This document shows, in pieces, positions 12,182 through 23,304 of a DNA stretch of 64,000 nucleotides. Position 1 is the first letter of the stretch. Each line of letters begins with the position of its first letter. A model generated the notes under the pieces. That model saw nothing but the letters and a program-made list of their open reading frames with translations, was not told the DNA's origin and did no database searches. The DNA comes from Alisma plantago-aquatica (lineage: Eukaryota > Streptophyta > Magnoliopsida > Alismatales > Alismataceae): contig OY856410.1 in assembly GCA_963693085.1 (NCBI GenBank), positions 1,395,608,363-1,395,672,362 of the forward strand, read 5' to 3'. Made by a program: the position numbers and the translations under genes.

Positions 12182-12900
12182 TTAATATTATGTAGTTATC
12201 TGATCTAGGGACAAGCTTTCAGGATACATTTTCCTCACATAAGCTTCACATCCACAAATCTTCAGAAAAGATATAATGGGACGCTTCTCAATCCATATCT
12301 CATATGGTGTCTTTGAATCGATCTAGAGGTACATAGTTATGGGTAAATTCTATGGTTTGTATAGCATGTCTCAAGGATGATATCAGAAGATCAGTAAAAC
12401 TCATCATTGATTGCACCATATCTAGTAATGTGTCATTCCTTCTTTCTGATACACCATTATTCTATGGTGTTCTAGATAGAGTCTATTATGATATAATACC
12501 ACAGTCTTGCAAAAGGTTCTAAAACTCTTGGCTTAAGTATTCTCCATCTTGATCATATTGAAGAGCTTTAATAATTTTCCAAGTTGGTTCTGTACTTCAT
12601 TCATGAAATCCTTAAACTTTTCAAGGGTGTATGATTTATGTTTCATCAAGTATACATAACCATATCTACTGAAGTCATCAATAAAGGTAATGAAGTACTG
12701 GTAACCACCTCTAGAATTTGTTCTAAAAGGGCCACATACCTCAATATGTATGAGTCCTAATAGATCACTTGCTCTCTTATTGTAGCCATGGAAAGGAGCT
12801 TTTGTCATCTTTTCCAACAGACTCACATATCTTTGTTGATTCAAAATCAAAAGAGTCCAGATAACCTTCTTTATGGGGCCTAGAAATGTGTTTCTCATTT
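12182..12900 (-). pseudogene. pol: Copia B integrase core (rve), interrupted by the LINE
   Basis: Integrase joins element cDNA to chromosomal DNA. The minus frame 12898-12533 carries LGLIHIEVCGPFRTNSRGGY (first catalytic Asp position now Glu), QYFITFIDDFSRYGYVYLMK (second catalytic Asp in IDDFS) and HKSYTLEKFKDFMNEVQNQL. The SDRGGEY segment is degraded to about YDQDGEY in a neighbouring frame. Downstream, 12530-12182 keeps CEAYVRKMYPESLSLDQITT (minus, near 12240). The coding thread then resumes beyond the LINE at 7559. Confidence 0.8.
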
Positions 12901-13300
12901 ATGTGCCCTAGACGACAATAACAAAGGTATGTTTTGTTTGAGTTGTCAAGTTTTAACCTTTTGGTATTTATGTTATATACACTTATCTCCAAATCTAACA
13001 AGTATAAACCATATGACATAGAGGCACTGCCATAAAACATCTCATCTTTAATAATAGAACATCGACCATTCTTTATAAGAAATTCAAATCCATTCTTGTA
13101 CAAACAAGATATATATGTGATGGTCCTATATATGGAAGAATCATAATAGTAGTTCTCTAACTCTATTACAAGCCCACTTGTCAAAGACAACACATAGGTT
13201 CCAACTGAGTTGGAAACAACTCTTGCTCCATTACCAACACACAATTCACCCTCACCTTTCTTTAAAGGTCTACTTTTTCTTTAGATCCTGCACATTTGAA
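12777..13300 (-). pseudogene. pol: Copia B protease end and GAG-pre-integrase domain
   Basis: The minus frame 13244-12777 (155 codons) begins MCVGNGARVVSNSVGTYVLS, the conserved VGNGARV..A.GT segment after the copia protease. It continues through LYLLDLEI and LCYCRLGHINEKHISRPHKE, the GAG-pre-integrase zinc-binding H/C region (WHCRLGHI consensus, W lost). It ends DSFDFESTKICES, with the following KMTKAPF in another frame. The protease DTG site upstream (13310-13390) is not convincing. Confidence 0.75.
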
Positions 13301-13398
13301 AAAATGTGTGCTCCATGTCTGGTATCCAGTAGCAAGATGAAGAAGTAAACAAAGTTAATCTCAATTACATATATACCTGAAGTAGATATCTCTATCCC

Positions 13399-14153
13399 TT
13401 ACTTCATCTTCCTTAGTTCCTTTAAGTTAAAATGAAAGACTCCTTTTGCACTTACCCCTCTTCTTATCATGAGTGTAGAAGACTTGGACTTCGACCTAGA
13501 CTTATAACTTTTCTTGGCCTTGCCTTTTCCCCTAGAATGCCTTCCTCTATAACCACCATAGGTTTGTCCTTCTTCATTCATTCTTTGGCATTTATCAACA
13601 TGCAAAGCAATTTAGACAATGGTTTGGCCAAGTTACTCAAGTAATAGCACTCGATAAATTGGATATATGATTCAGGAAAGGATTGTAGAATCATATTTTT
13701 GGCCAAATCTTGGCCCAAAGGAAATCTCAGTTTCTCTAGATGAGCCACATGCCTAATCATATTAAGCACACGGGGCTCTACTGGATCTTCTTCTGTTGTC
13801 TTGCATTCAAAGAGTGCCTTGGAGACACTGTACCTTTCTTTCTTTTCATGATTTTTAAGATGTGTTACCATCTCGAGAATGTCCATGTTTTCATACTATT
13901 TATGCAACTCATATTTCATACAACTCAACATAAGGTCTTTGATGTCTACAAAATCATTGGCATGCTTCAAGTAAGCATCCATTTTAGCCTTTGGCACATT
14001 TGGAGCGGGTGCCTCTGACACTGGTGTTTCAAGGACATAGAGCTTGCACTCATGAGTGAGAAAATTTCTTTGATTCCTAAACCAATTATGGAAATTGGTC
14101 CCATTTAAATTGTCCTTCTAAAGGACCGATTGCAATGAGAGTGTGTTTTCCAT
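13399..14153 (-). pseudogene. gag: Copia B gag, in-frame stops
   Basis: The minus-strand frame starts at ATG 14153-14151 (MENTLSLQSVL), then TAG at 14120-14118, then KDNLNGTNFHNWFRNQRNFL..CKLYVLETP, DAYLKHANDFVDIKDLMLSC, TAG at 13898-13896, and YENMDILEMVTHLKN. The open part 13886-13578 holds LEKLRFPLGQDLAKNMILQS and FPESYIQFIECYY. The basic tail (RGRHSRGKGKAKKSYKSRSK) is in a shifted frame, 13605-13399, and its zinc knuckle is not recognisable. Domain order matches copia A gag at 557-1400. Confidence 0.8.
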
Positions 14154-14773
14154 TTATATCAAAACACTTTTGATTTGATTTGATAATATTGAAATTTTTA
14201 TTTAGGCCTTTAATTATTTACCGCTTCCACTATTTTGTTCAAATTGATATCCCTCACTATCAATTTGGAAGATTGTAGAATATAACCTTCTAATGATCCA
14301 AGATCCATATTTCATCAAGTCATCAGTCAGATTTGTCTGATCGCCCACAACTTGACTATTTAGGCAGACAACTTTTCCAATTGCATCTAGTGCAACTTTT
14401 AGATAGATGGTGTGCCAAACTCCTTATCACATTCCACATGTATGATTCTACACACTTAATATCATTAAGGCCACCTAGTTAAGCCTGACCCGAAATCCAA
14501 CATAATGGAATATGCACTCTACTTTGGCCGACCCACATATCTCCGATCACATTTTCATAAGATAGATGACCCGTCATGCTTTGGCGTAACCTATGCTTAG
14601 CCGATCAAGCTTTTCACATGTGTCACTTATGGAAAGAATCTAAGACTAAATATTTATTGAGTGATTTTATATATAAATACACATACATAACCAATCACCA
14701 CATAATTATAATATGTATCATATATATACTATATATACAAATAAAACATGTAATCACAAACATACTTGCTATG
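14154..14773 (-). other. Copia B untranslated leader, left part
   Basis: No coding signal. In reverse complement it aligns with window positions 1-556 (leader of copia A), including the shared caggcttaacta and agatgcaattggaaaa blocks. It is cut at 14778 by LTR element 1 and resumes at 22662. Confidence 0.6.
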
Positions 14774-14778
14774 TTTAT
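14774..14778. repeat. Target-site duplication TTTAT, left copy (LTR element 1)
   Basis: TTTAT directly before the LTR start at 14779; the identical 5-mer follows the right LTR at 22657-22661. Confidence 0.9.
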
Positions 14779-15398
14779 TGTAACACCCCTCCTTTAGACA
14801 TATATCATAATTGAGCGGAAGCTTTTATCTTGAAGGAGGAATGTCACATTTATGAAATCATAGCAAATAAATATATAAATCACCATTGAGATTCATACAT
14901 TGTTCTTTACATAGGAAACTGTGGTTGAGTTCTATACATGTCTAGACATTTCTAAGCATGGAAATTTAAACATAAAAGTAAACATCTTCATAACATTGGA
15001 TCACCTAGTATGGATGGAACCCCACCAGTTAGCTTCTTGAATTTCTTCTAGTCCTTATTTGCTCCTCTTTAGTCCTTACTTGCTCCAATATCTGGGGACA
15101 TCACGTCCCCAACCATGTAAAAGGGAAAATCAACACATCAGTAAACAATACTGGCACTTTATAATAAGAGAAAAGTAAATATACTTGACATGTAAGAAAA
15201 TTTGACATGAATTGACTATAAGCCTTCTTGAATAACATTATTAACATGAAGAATTGAAAAGTAAATGTGTGCATCCCTCTATGATGCCCCCTTGGGTGCA
15301 CATGATTGCTAGGAAAGCCCTTGACGACCCCTTAAGGTCCATGATTCGAGAGCATATAAAGACAATTTTAATTCCAATTAACTTGATCATTAACATGA

Positions 15399-15530
15399 CA
15401 TTAACATTAACATTAACATTAACATTAACATTAACATTAACATTAACATTAACATTAACATTAACATTAACATTAACATTAACATTAACATTAACATTAA
15501 CATTAACATTAACATTAACATTAACATTAA
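15399..15530. repeat. (CATTAA)22 microsatellite inside one LTR
   Basis: Exactly 132 bp of perfect CATTAA units. The partner LTR (about 20005-20035) has only two near-copies (cattaacatggcattaacattg). The expansion therefore happened after insertion. The apparent Asn-Val, Leu-Thr and Met-Leu repeat proteins in three frames are products of this repeat, not genes. Confidence 0.95.
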
Positions 15531-17045
15531 CATGATCATGATTCTTGAACTTAACATGAAGGGATTTCTCCCCATTAACATGACATCTTAAATGTGATGG
15601 GATTTCTCCCTCTTTATCATTAACATGATTTTCATGGGTCATTAGGCCTAAACCATAATCATAGTGAACATTATAGACATATGACGTGGAATATATAAAG
15701 CATCAAGAAATAACTAAAAGTGACCATGATTAAATGTTAAACTTGCAATTAATAATGTCTACTTTATATTTAGCATACAAACAACCATAATTACTTGTGC
15801 TCAATAGCATTACCTATTTACCTTGGAGCAAAGTTGTCCCAAAGATAGTCTCTCTCTGATCCTGATCAAATATGTGTCTTCCCTTGTCTTGATTAGACCT
15901 TAAATACATGTTCATAATTATTAAGCATCATAATTAATACCTTGTATTGATCTTAGGTTGAACTAGGGTGAATTAGGGTTTGGGTTCATTAGGGTTAAGG
16001 TTACTGAGCAAAATTATCAATTTGGAAAAACTAGGATATATTAGATCATACTAATTATATGTAACACTTAATTAGGGTTTCAAGGTTCAAACTAACATTT
16101 TTTAGAACTTCAGAATAGGGTGACAAAACATGACCTCAAAACTTAAAAAGCAGATTTTACTCAAAAAATCCTTTCCAATGACTATTTATTTGCATTTTTC
16201 TAAGAATCCAATGATTTACTATAATTTTTACAAAATCGGCGAATCAGAAAATACAAAATTCCAAGCAGGCAACCTCTTTATCCACTGGAATCCCGGTCCC
16301 AACTGATGTGGACCTATCAGGGCCGGCCATGCAATATGGGCCCACTCAAAATGAATCACACAACTTAGATGAATCGTGCATACAAAAAGTCCAAAATGAC
16401 CACACGATATTAATCGATCAATCACGATAGTAGGGGTACTATGGTCATTCAACGAACAAGCTTCTTCCCTCGCTGCTGTGGTGCGAAGCGCCTCTCCTGG
16501 AGGTGTGTCCTCAGATCTAAGTGGGAGAAGGGTGATGTTTTGTGAAAAACTGAGGTAACAAGAAACTTCCTTGTTTTAATACGGAGTTAGAGAGCCAACT
16601 CCAGGGTCATGGGAAGCGTTGGAGCTAAAAAATGGGTACCTACCATGGCTGGAAACTGGAAGAAGGGTAGTCTATCGAAACTAAGGGAAAGCAGTTGTGA
16701 AATGACTTCACTATCATCATGGGGCCAAGGCGGAGATGAGGCAGACGTACCCATGGAAGAGGAGTCCTAAAGTGGCACGACGATGGAGCTCCAGTGAAAA
16801 CTATAAACCTAACTATAGGGTACGGGGATTCAGGCCAAGGCACGACACACGGGTAGTGGAAAAAGGTCGAGTAGGTGAAAGAGAACCTTACCACAGAGTT
16901 GATTACACTGAAGGGTGTGAAATAAGTTGGGATGAAACAGGGATCACCAGAGATGGAAATTGAGTGGGTCAGGGCTTTCTGAGGCACGAACGAAGAAATT
17001 GAAGGAAGGGGTGTGAAAGGTGAAGGATGTCGGTGCTTTAGGGAC

Positions 17046-17055
17046 CCTTAAATAG
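17046..17055 (-). promoter_or_regulatory. Candidate TATA-like box in LTR of element 1
   Basis: Read on the minus strand it is CTATTTAAGG, conserved in the other LTR (about 21544-21555). It is followed on the minus strand by a pyrimidine-rich, GC-richer stretch. Orientation fits the element. The assignment is tentative. Confidence 0.35.
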
Positions 17056-18107
17056 ATGTGGGTCTTGTTGTGATGGTGACTTTGACATCATGGTGGAGAT
17101 CAGATAAAGTGCTGGTTTGGGTGTTTCTGTTACAAAATTCGGGAGCAGGTGAGTTAGGTCTTTTCTGATTCGGGGGAGAGAGATAGAAAGGATGGTGAAG
17201 AAATCTCATAATAAAAAGTTATGATGGCCCAAAACCAAATTGGGGAGGGATTTTCTCAAAACTAGTTTCACTCCAGCAATGGAACCAGAGGTAGGGGATA
17301 ACACCCAAGCTGACAGATCTGTGATGGATGGTTGGCGATGCGTGCATAAAAGTAAAGAATAAAAAGGGAATGTGACGAGGAGGAACTATAGGGGAAAGGG
17401 TAAAATTAATGTAATTCGTGATTAATTCCTATTAAAATTATATGGAAACGTGTTTACTTAATTTGAAATGTTAAACTAAGCCAAAATGCTACCAAATTTG
17501 GACCACATGTCTATAAATGAGTCTAGATTCTTCCCATAAAATTAGATTTCCATTTTTACATGTCTTGTCTATTATTTCTATAAATTACATTCCATTAGTT
17601 CTTAATGTATTTATACATGAAATAATTGAATAAGACCTTTCCTTTGTTTCTCTTGGAGTAAATTTCAAGATATATCTATATTACTAAATCCATGATTATG
17701 TTATCTATTTTCTATGCCTTTTTGAGAACCTTTTATTGGATGAGAGAGAAAATGGATTTCCTTCCTATTAAAATTATGAAAGGAAAGAGGGTTACTTCCT
17801 TGTTAAGTTATACAAAGTATAAATTTCGAAATTCAAAACCTCTTATCTCTCTCTCTCTTCTACTTCCTTTAAACACTGTTTAAGGTTAGGCAAGAGAAAA
17901 GGGTGAAGGACACATATATATTCTGGATTGCATAAATCATAAATTAAAAGGAGAAAAAGGTGGATTGATCCTAATATTGTTTTCTGACATTAATATTATT
18001 AAAAAAAACCCTCTTTAGGATCCTTTGCTAATAAGACCCTCCATTATTATTTATTAAGAAAAACAAATTTTAAGACTTAAATTAATATTGAAATTCAGGA
18101 TGTTACA

Positions 18108-18121
18108 ATTCTACCCACCTT
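18108..18121 (-). other. Polypurine tract and integrase tail of element 1
   Basis: Minus strand: AATTTCGAGGACGAAAT (the codons NFEDEI found at the end of Ty3/gypsy pol) at about 18126-18145, then AAGGTGGGTAGAAT directly against the LTR. Presence of the pol terminus without pol shows the interior arose by deletion from a full element. Confidence 0.75.
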
Positions 18122-18289
18122 AAATAAATTTCGTCCTCGAAATTTCATTAAGCTACCCACCTTAGAACTTTCCATATCTTTAACAAAAAATTCCAAAATA
18201 TTATCATTGTCATGTGAATCTATGGTTCTAAACATTTTCATGCAACAATATCCTTGAAAGAAAAAAAAGTACTACACTAAACCCTACTC

Positions 18290-19353
18290 ATTCTTTTCAT
18301 CCTCACTCTCATCTACCATAGAGAAGACTCTAGCTTGTCTTTTAGGAGGTGGATTCTGATTCCTATCCTATCCTTGAGGTGTATCCTTCTTCAACTTTGG
18401 GAAATTTGACCTGAGGTGTCCGATCTCTCCACAATAGTAGCATGATCACATACCATACCTACATGGGCCTACGTGGTGCTTCTTGCATGTTAAGCATTGG
18501 GGATTCTCAACTTCTACTGCAGGCTTAGGTACCTTTCTCTTAGGGTTGTTGGGAGGTTAATATTGGTTGTGCTTCTGGGGAAATCCCTTCCTATAAGATC
18601 TTCCAGGGTGATCTTCAAGCTCTAGGGATGCATCCAGGGCAGCCTGGAGGGTCCTGTGGCCTTTTCCTAACAAGGCAAAGCTCAAGTCAGGCTTGATTCC
18701 TCAGATGAACTTCTTTATCCTACGACGTTCATCATAATCATAACCGTACTTCTGTAGGACCCTGAACTTCATGGAATATTGGGTCACAATCATGTCACCC
18801 ACTTGAGACATGTTGGCAAACTCTAGCTCTTTCTTCTCTATCATGGCTTTGGACATGTAATGCTCCTGGAAGGCTTCAATGAATCCTTCCCATGTGAGTG
18901 GAGGTGCATCAGATGCCCTTGAGTTGAGAAAGTTTTCCCACAAAGTGCAGACTGCTCCCTTGAGCATGTGGGTCACAAAGCAAACCTTGGAGTGTTGTGG
19001 ACAGTCCATGTCTCAGAAGCAATGCTCCATGCCTCTAATCCAGTCCTCTGCTTTGGTGACTACATCAATTTCTCCTTCACCTGAGAAAGAGTTAGGCCTT
19101 TTCTTTAGGAAATCCACTAGAGTTAGCTCATGATGCCTACGTAGATGTTGTCCTTATGCTAGGGCATTGGTGAGTGCTTGGACAAGATCTTATATGGTTG
19201 GCTTATTGTTTTCTCTTGGTCCACTTTCCCCACTAGAAGAGCTAGCACCATCATCCTTATCCTTTCCTTGTCTTCTCTCGTAAGGGCCATATGAAAAGGG
19301 TCACATAAACCTAGGGTTAGAACATATGAATCAAATTTCTTTCTGGTGGCCAT
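18290..19353 (-). pseudogene. gag: Ty3/gypsy gag of element 1, broken
   Basis: Capsid/nucleocapsid gene. Minus strand: MATRKKFDSYVLTLGL near 19353; then a frame with LVDFLKKRPNSFSGEGEIDV and AEDWIRGMEHCF, TGA at 19012-19010 where Arg is expected. The open part 19009-18701 has DMDCPQHSKVCFVTHMLKGA, LTWEGFIEAFQEHYMSKAMI and ELEFANMSQVGDMIVTQYSM, a retrotransposon gag domain. TGA at 18703-18701 precedes GIKPDLSFALLGKG. The nucleocapsid has CLTCKKHHVGPC and CYYCGEIGHLRSNF, a CCHC knuckle whose last Cys is Phe. Two stops look like CGA-to-TGA changes. Confidence 0.85.
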
Positions 19354-19363
19354 CCATTTATTC

Positions 19364-19375
19364 GCTCTGATAACA
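19364..19375 (-). other. Primer-binding site of element 1
   Basis: Minus strand TGTTATCAGAGC, four bases inside the right LTR. It matches the plant initiator-Met tRNA site TGGTATCAGAGC with one change (G to T). Confidence 0.85.
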
Positions 19376-19379
19376 TTAA

Positions 19380-22300
19380 TGTAACACCCCTCCTTTAGAC
19401 ATATATCATACTTGAGCGGAAGCTTTTATCTTGAAGGAGGAATGTCACATTTATGAGATCATAGCAAATAAATACATAAATAACCATTGAGATTCATACA
19501 TTGTTCTTTACATATGAAACTGTGGTTGAGTTCTATAACATGTCTAGCCATTTCTAAGCATGGAAATCTAAACATAAAAGTAAACATCTTCATAACATTG
19601 GATCACCTAGTATGGATGGCACCCTACAGTTAGCTTCTTGAAGTTCTTCTAGTCCTTGTTTGCTCCTCTTTAGTCCTTACTTGCTCCAATATCTGGGGAC
19701 ATCGCGTCCCCAACCATGCAAAAGGGAAAATCAACACATCAGTAAGCGATACTGGCACATTATAATAAGAGAAAAGTAAATATACTTGACATGTAAGAAA
19801 ATTTGACATGAATTGACTGGAAACATTCTTGAATAACATTATTAACATGAAGAATTGAAAAGTAAATGTATGCATCCCTCTATGACACCCCTTTGGGAGC
19901 ACATGATTGTTAGGAAATCCCTTGATGGTAGGAAATCCCTTGACGACCCCTTAAGGTCCATGATTTGGGAGCATATAAAGATTATTTCAATTCTAATTAA
20001 ATTTTTTCATTAACATGGCATTAACATTGACATAATCATGATTCTTGAACTTAACATGAAGGGATTTCTCCCCATTAACATGGCATCTTAAACGTGATGG
20101 GATTTCTCCCTCTTGATCATTAACATGATTTTCATGAGTTATTAGTCCTAAACCATAATCATAATGAACATTATAGACATAGGACATAGAATATATCAAG
20201 CATCAAGCAATAACATAAAGTGATCATGATTAAACATTTGCAACTAATAATGTCTACTTTATACTTAACATGAAAACAACCATAATTACTTGTGCTCAGC
20301 AACATGACCCATTTACCTTGGAGCAAATTTGTCCCTAAGATAGTCTCTCTCTGATCCTGATCAAATCTATGTCTTCCCTTGTCTTGATTAGACCTTAAAC
20401 ACCTATTCATGATTATTAAGCATCATAATTAATACCTTATATTGATCTTAGGTTGAACTAGGGTGAATTAGGATTTGGTTTCATTAGGGTTAAGGTTACT
20501 GAGAAAAACCATCAATTTGGAAAAACTAGGTTATATTAGATCATACTAATTACATGTAACACTTAGTTAGGGTTTCAAGGTTCAAACTAGGGTCTTTTAA
20601 TAAAACTTCAGAATAGGGTGACAAAACATGACATGAAAACCTAAAAATCAGATTTTACTCAAAAAATATTTTCCAACAACTATTTATTTGCAATTTTCAA
20701 AGAATACAATGATTTACTATATTTTTTACAAAATTGACCAATCACAAAATACAAAAATGCCAAGAAGGCAACCTCTTTATCCACTAGAATCTCGGGCTCA
20801 ACTGATGTGGACCTATCAGGGTTGGCCACGCAACATAGGCCCACTCAAAACAAATCACGCGACTTAGATGAATTGTGCATATGAAAAGTCCAAAAAGACC
20901 ACGCGATATTAATCGATCAATCACGATAATAGGGATACTATGGCCATTCAATGAACAAGCTTCTTCCCCCGTTTCCATGGCATGAAGCACCTCTCCTAGA
21001 GGTGTTACCTTAGATCAAAGCAGGAGAAGGATGATGTTTTGTGAGAAACTAAGGTAACAAGAAACTTCCTTGCTTCAATACAGAGTCAAATAGCCAACTC
21101 TAGGGTCATGGGAAGCATTGGAGCCAAAAAATGGGTACCTCCCATGGCTGGAAACTAGAAGAAGGGCAGTCTATCAAAACTAAGGGAAAGCAGTAGTGAA
21201 ATGACTTCACTATCATCGTGGGGCCAAGGCAGAGATGAGCCAGGCGTCCCAATGGAAGGAGGAGTCCTAAAGTGCCACGACGATGGAGCTCTGGTGAAGA
21301 CTATAAACCCGGCTACAGGGTACGGAGATTTAGTCCAAGGAACGACAAACAGGCAGTGGAAAAAGGTCGAGTAGGTGAAAAAGAACCTTACCGCAGAGTC
21401 GATTGCACCGAAGGGCATGAAATATGTTGGGATGAAGCAGTGATCGCTGGAGATGGAAACTGAGTGGGTCAGGGCTTTTTGAGGCACAAACGAAGAAATT
21501 GAAGGAGGGGGGTGAAAGGTGAAGGATGTTGGTGCTTTGGGGACCCTTAAATAGATGTGGGTCTTGCTGTGATGGTGACTTTGACTTCAAGGTGGAGATC
21601 CCATAAAGCACTGGTTTGGGTGTTCTGTAACTGACTTCAGGAGCAAGTGAGTTAGGGCTTGCCCGATTCAGGGGAGAGACATAGAAAGGGTGGCGAAGAA
21701 ATCTCATGACAAAAAGTTATGATGGCCCAAAATTGAATCGGGGAGGTATTTGCTCAGAACTGGTTTCACTCCAGCGATTGAACCAGAGGTAGGGGATAAC
21801 ACCCAAGCTGTCAGATCCGTGATGGATGGCTGGCGATGCGTGCATAAAAGGAAAGAATAAAAAGGGCGCATGACAAGGAGGAACTATAGGGGAAAGGGTA
21901 AAATTAATGTAATTCATGATTAATTCCTATTAAAATTATATGGAAACTTGTTTACTTAATTTTAAAGGTTAAACTAAGCCAAAATGCTACCAAATTTGGA
22001 CCACATGTCCATAAATGAGTCTAGATTCTTCCCATAAAATTTGATTTTTGTTTTTCACATGTCTTGTCTATTATTTCTATAAATGACATTCCATTAATTC
22101 TTAATGTATTTATACATGAAATAATTGAATAAGACCTTTCCTTTGTTTCTCTTGGAGTCAAATTCTGAGATATATCTATATTACTCAATCCATGATTCCT
22201 TTGTTTCTCTTGGAGTCAAATTTTGAGATATATCTATATTACTCAATCTATGATTATGCCATCTATTTTCTATGCATTTTTGAGAACCTTTTCTTTGAGG

Positions 22301-22656
22301 AGAGAGAAAATGGACTTCCTTCCTATTAAAATTATGAAAGGAAAGAGGGTTAATTCTTTGTTAAGTTATACAAAGTATAAATTTCGAAATTTGAAACTTC
22401 CTATCTCTCTCTTCTACTTCCTTTAAACAATATTTAAGGTTAGGTAAGAGAAAAGGGTGAGGGCCACATATATATTCTTGATTGCATAAATCATAACTGA
22501 AAAGGAAAAAAGGTGTATTGATCCTAATATTGTTTTCTGACATATTATTTAAAAAATTCTTCTTTAGTGTCTTTTTCTAATAAGACCCTCCTTTATTATT
22601 TATTAAGAAAAGCACATTTTAAGACTTAAATTAATATTGAAATTCGAGATGTTACA
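19380..22656 (-). repeat. Right LTR (5' LTR) of element 1, 3277 bp
   Basis: Starts TGTAACACC and ends GATGTTACA. Compared with the left LTR it lacks the CATTAA expansion but has a 58-bp tandem duplication (22139-22254) and a small duplication of ggaaatcccttga near 19913-19940. Confidence 0.93.
22139..22254. repeat. 58-bp tandem duplication in right LTR of element 1
   Basis: Copies 22139-22196 and 22197-22254 differ at two positions (attctga/attttga, tccatga/tctatga). The left LTR has a single copy near 17638-17695, so the duplication occurred in this LTR after insertion. Confidence 0.9.
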
Positions 22657-22661
22657 TTTAT
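22657..22661. repeat. Target-site duplication TTTAT, right copy (LTR element 1)
   Basis: Perfect match to 14774-14778, directly after the TGTTACA end of the LTR. Confidence 0.9.
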
Positions 22662-23103
22662 GGACACACTCTTTGGAGCCACAAAAAATTGATATCCACC
22701 GAAGGTCAAGCATCACATGTTACAACATGTAAATGACAATGTTATACTGGAAACAAACTAGTCCGTTGATTGGACTCTTCCAATCAATCGATTCATCATC
22801 CTATCAATCAATTGGCCTTTTTTGATCGTTCTAATGGATCCTAGTTCAAGCACAAGTCTGGACTCCTCCAATCAATGGATTGGGCCTCTAGTCTACTGCC
22901 TCTTCGATCCTCCAGTGGATCGAATCGACTAACGCGTCAGTCAACTCGCCTAGTAAAGAATGCCTTCTCTTTCATTGGAATAGAAATTAAAGTAAATACT
23001 ATTTATTTATTACATTGTAAAAGGTGAAACCTCGAGTTACATTTGAGGGGAGTATAGGGATGAAATCATTAACTTATATATGGAGAAAGAGAGAGAGGCT
23101 TGG

Positions 23104-23153
<50 letters not shown>

Positions 23154-23304
23154 ATCTACGAGACATTCTTAGCATATGTGTTATTTAATCAGATATGCAC
23201 ATAAATCATTTTAAATATTCAAATCACATGAAATAAAATAAATGATAAAGCAAAACTGATCATATGGATTAGATCCCAAAACATAGTAAATTGATGTGGC
23301 TCTA
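22662..23304 (-). other. Remainder of copia B leader/LTR region
   Basis: No coding potential seen. It continues the sequence interrupted at 14778. It contains short alternating-strand motifs around GATTGG/CAATCGA (22755-22930) like those in the other copia LTRs here, which suggests LTR sequence. It is cut at 23305 by the Athila-like LTR. Confidence 0.45.
23108..23151. repeat. (TA)n microsatellite
   Basis: About 22 uninterrupted AT units. Confidence 0.9.

Larger units (their letters stand above)
14779..18107 (-). repeat. Left LTR (3' LTR) of element 1, 3329 bp
   Basis: Aligns end to end with 19380-22656. It differs most clearly by a 22-copy CATTAA expansion at 15399-15530. ORFs inside (such as 16640-16987 on -) are also found shifted and mutated in the other LTR and show no known domain. 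Confidence 0.93.
14779..22656 (-). mobile_element. LTR element 1: Ty3/gypsy, long LTRs, gag only (TR-GAG-like), minus strand
   Basis: Two LTRs (14779-18107 and 19380-22656), both TGTAACACC..TGTTACA, flanked by the perfect TSD TTTAT. The interior is only 1272 bp. Minus orientation is set by a primer-binding site (TGTTATCAGAGC) next to the right LTR and a purine tract (AAGGTGGGTAGAAT) next to the left LTR. Coding content is a Ty3-type gag and then the last integrase codons; protease, RT and RNase H are absent. It is therefore non-autonomous and must have used enzymes from another element. LTR divergence is moderate: eight differences in the first 190 bp or so. Confidence 0.92.
6236..23304 (-). 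mobile_element. Ty1/copia retrotransposon B, minus strand, split by two insertions
   Basis: Minus-strand pieces read in order from right to left: leader and possible LTR (22662-23304 and 14154-14773), gag (14153 down to about 13400), protease/GAG-pre-integrase/integrase (13300-12182), then RT (7559-6340). It is interrupted by a LINE between integrase and RT and by LTR element 1 in the leader. RNase H and the 3' LTR are missing at the left, where copia A's LTR begins. The gag is the same type as copia A's. Confidence 0.75.

Noticed and set aside
15241..15642. ORFs encoding Asn-Val, Leu-Thr and Met-Leu dipeptide repeats on both strands
   Set aside because: All are translations of the CATTAA microsatellite; absent from the sister LTR, so not genes.
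16640..16987. 115-codon ORF in LTR of element 1 as a gene
   Set aside because: The matching frame in the other LTR (21155-21487) is altered in length and sequence; no domain.
23107..23151. TA tract as replication origin or scaffold attachment site
   Set aside because: Simple dinucleotide repeat; no supporting motif.
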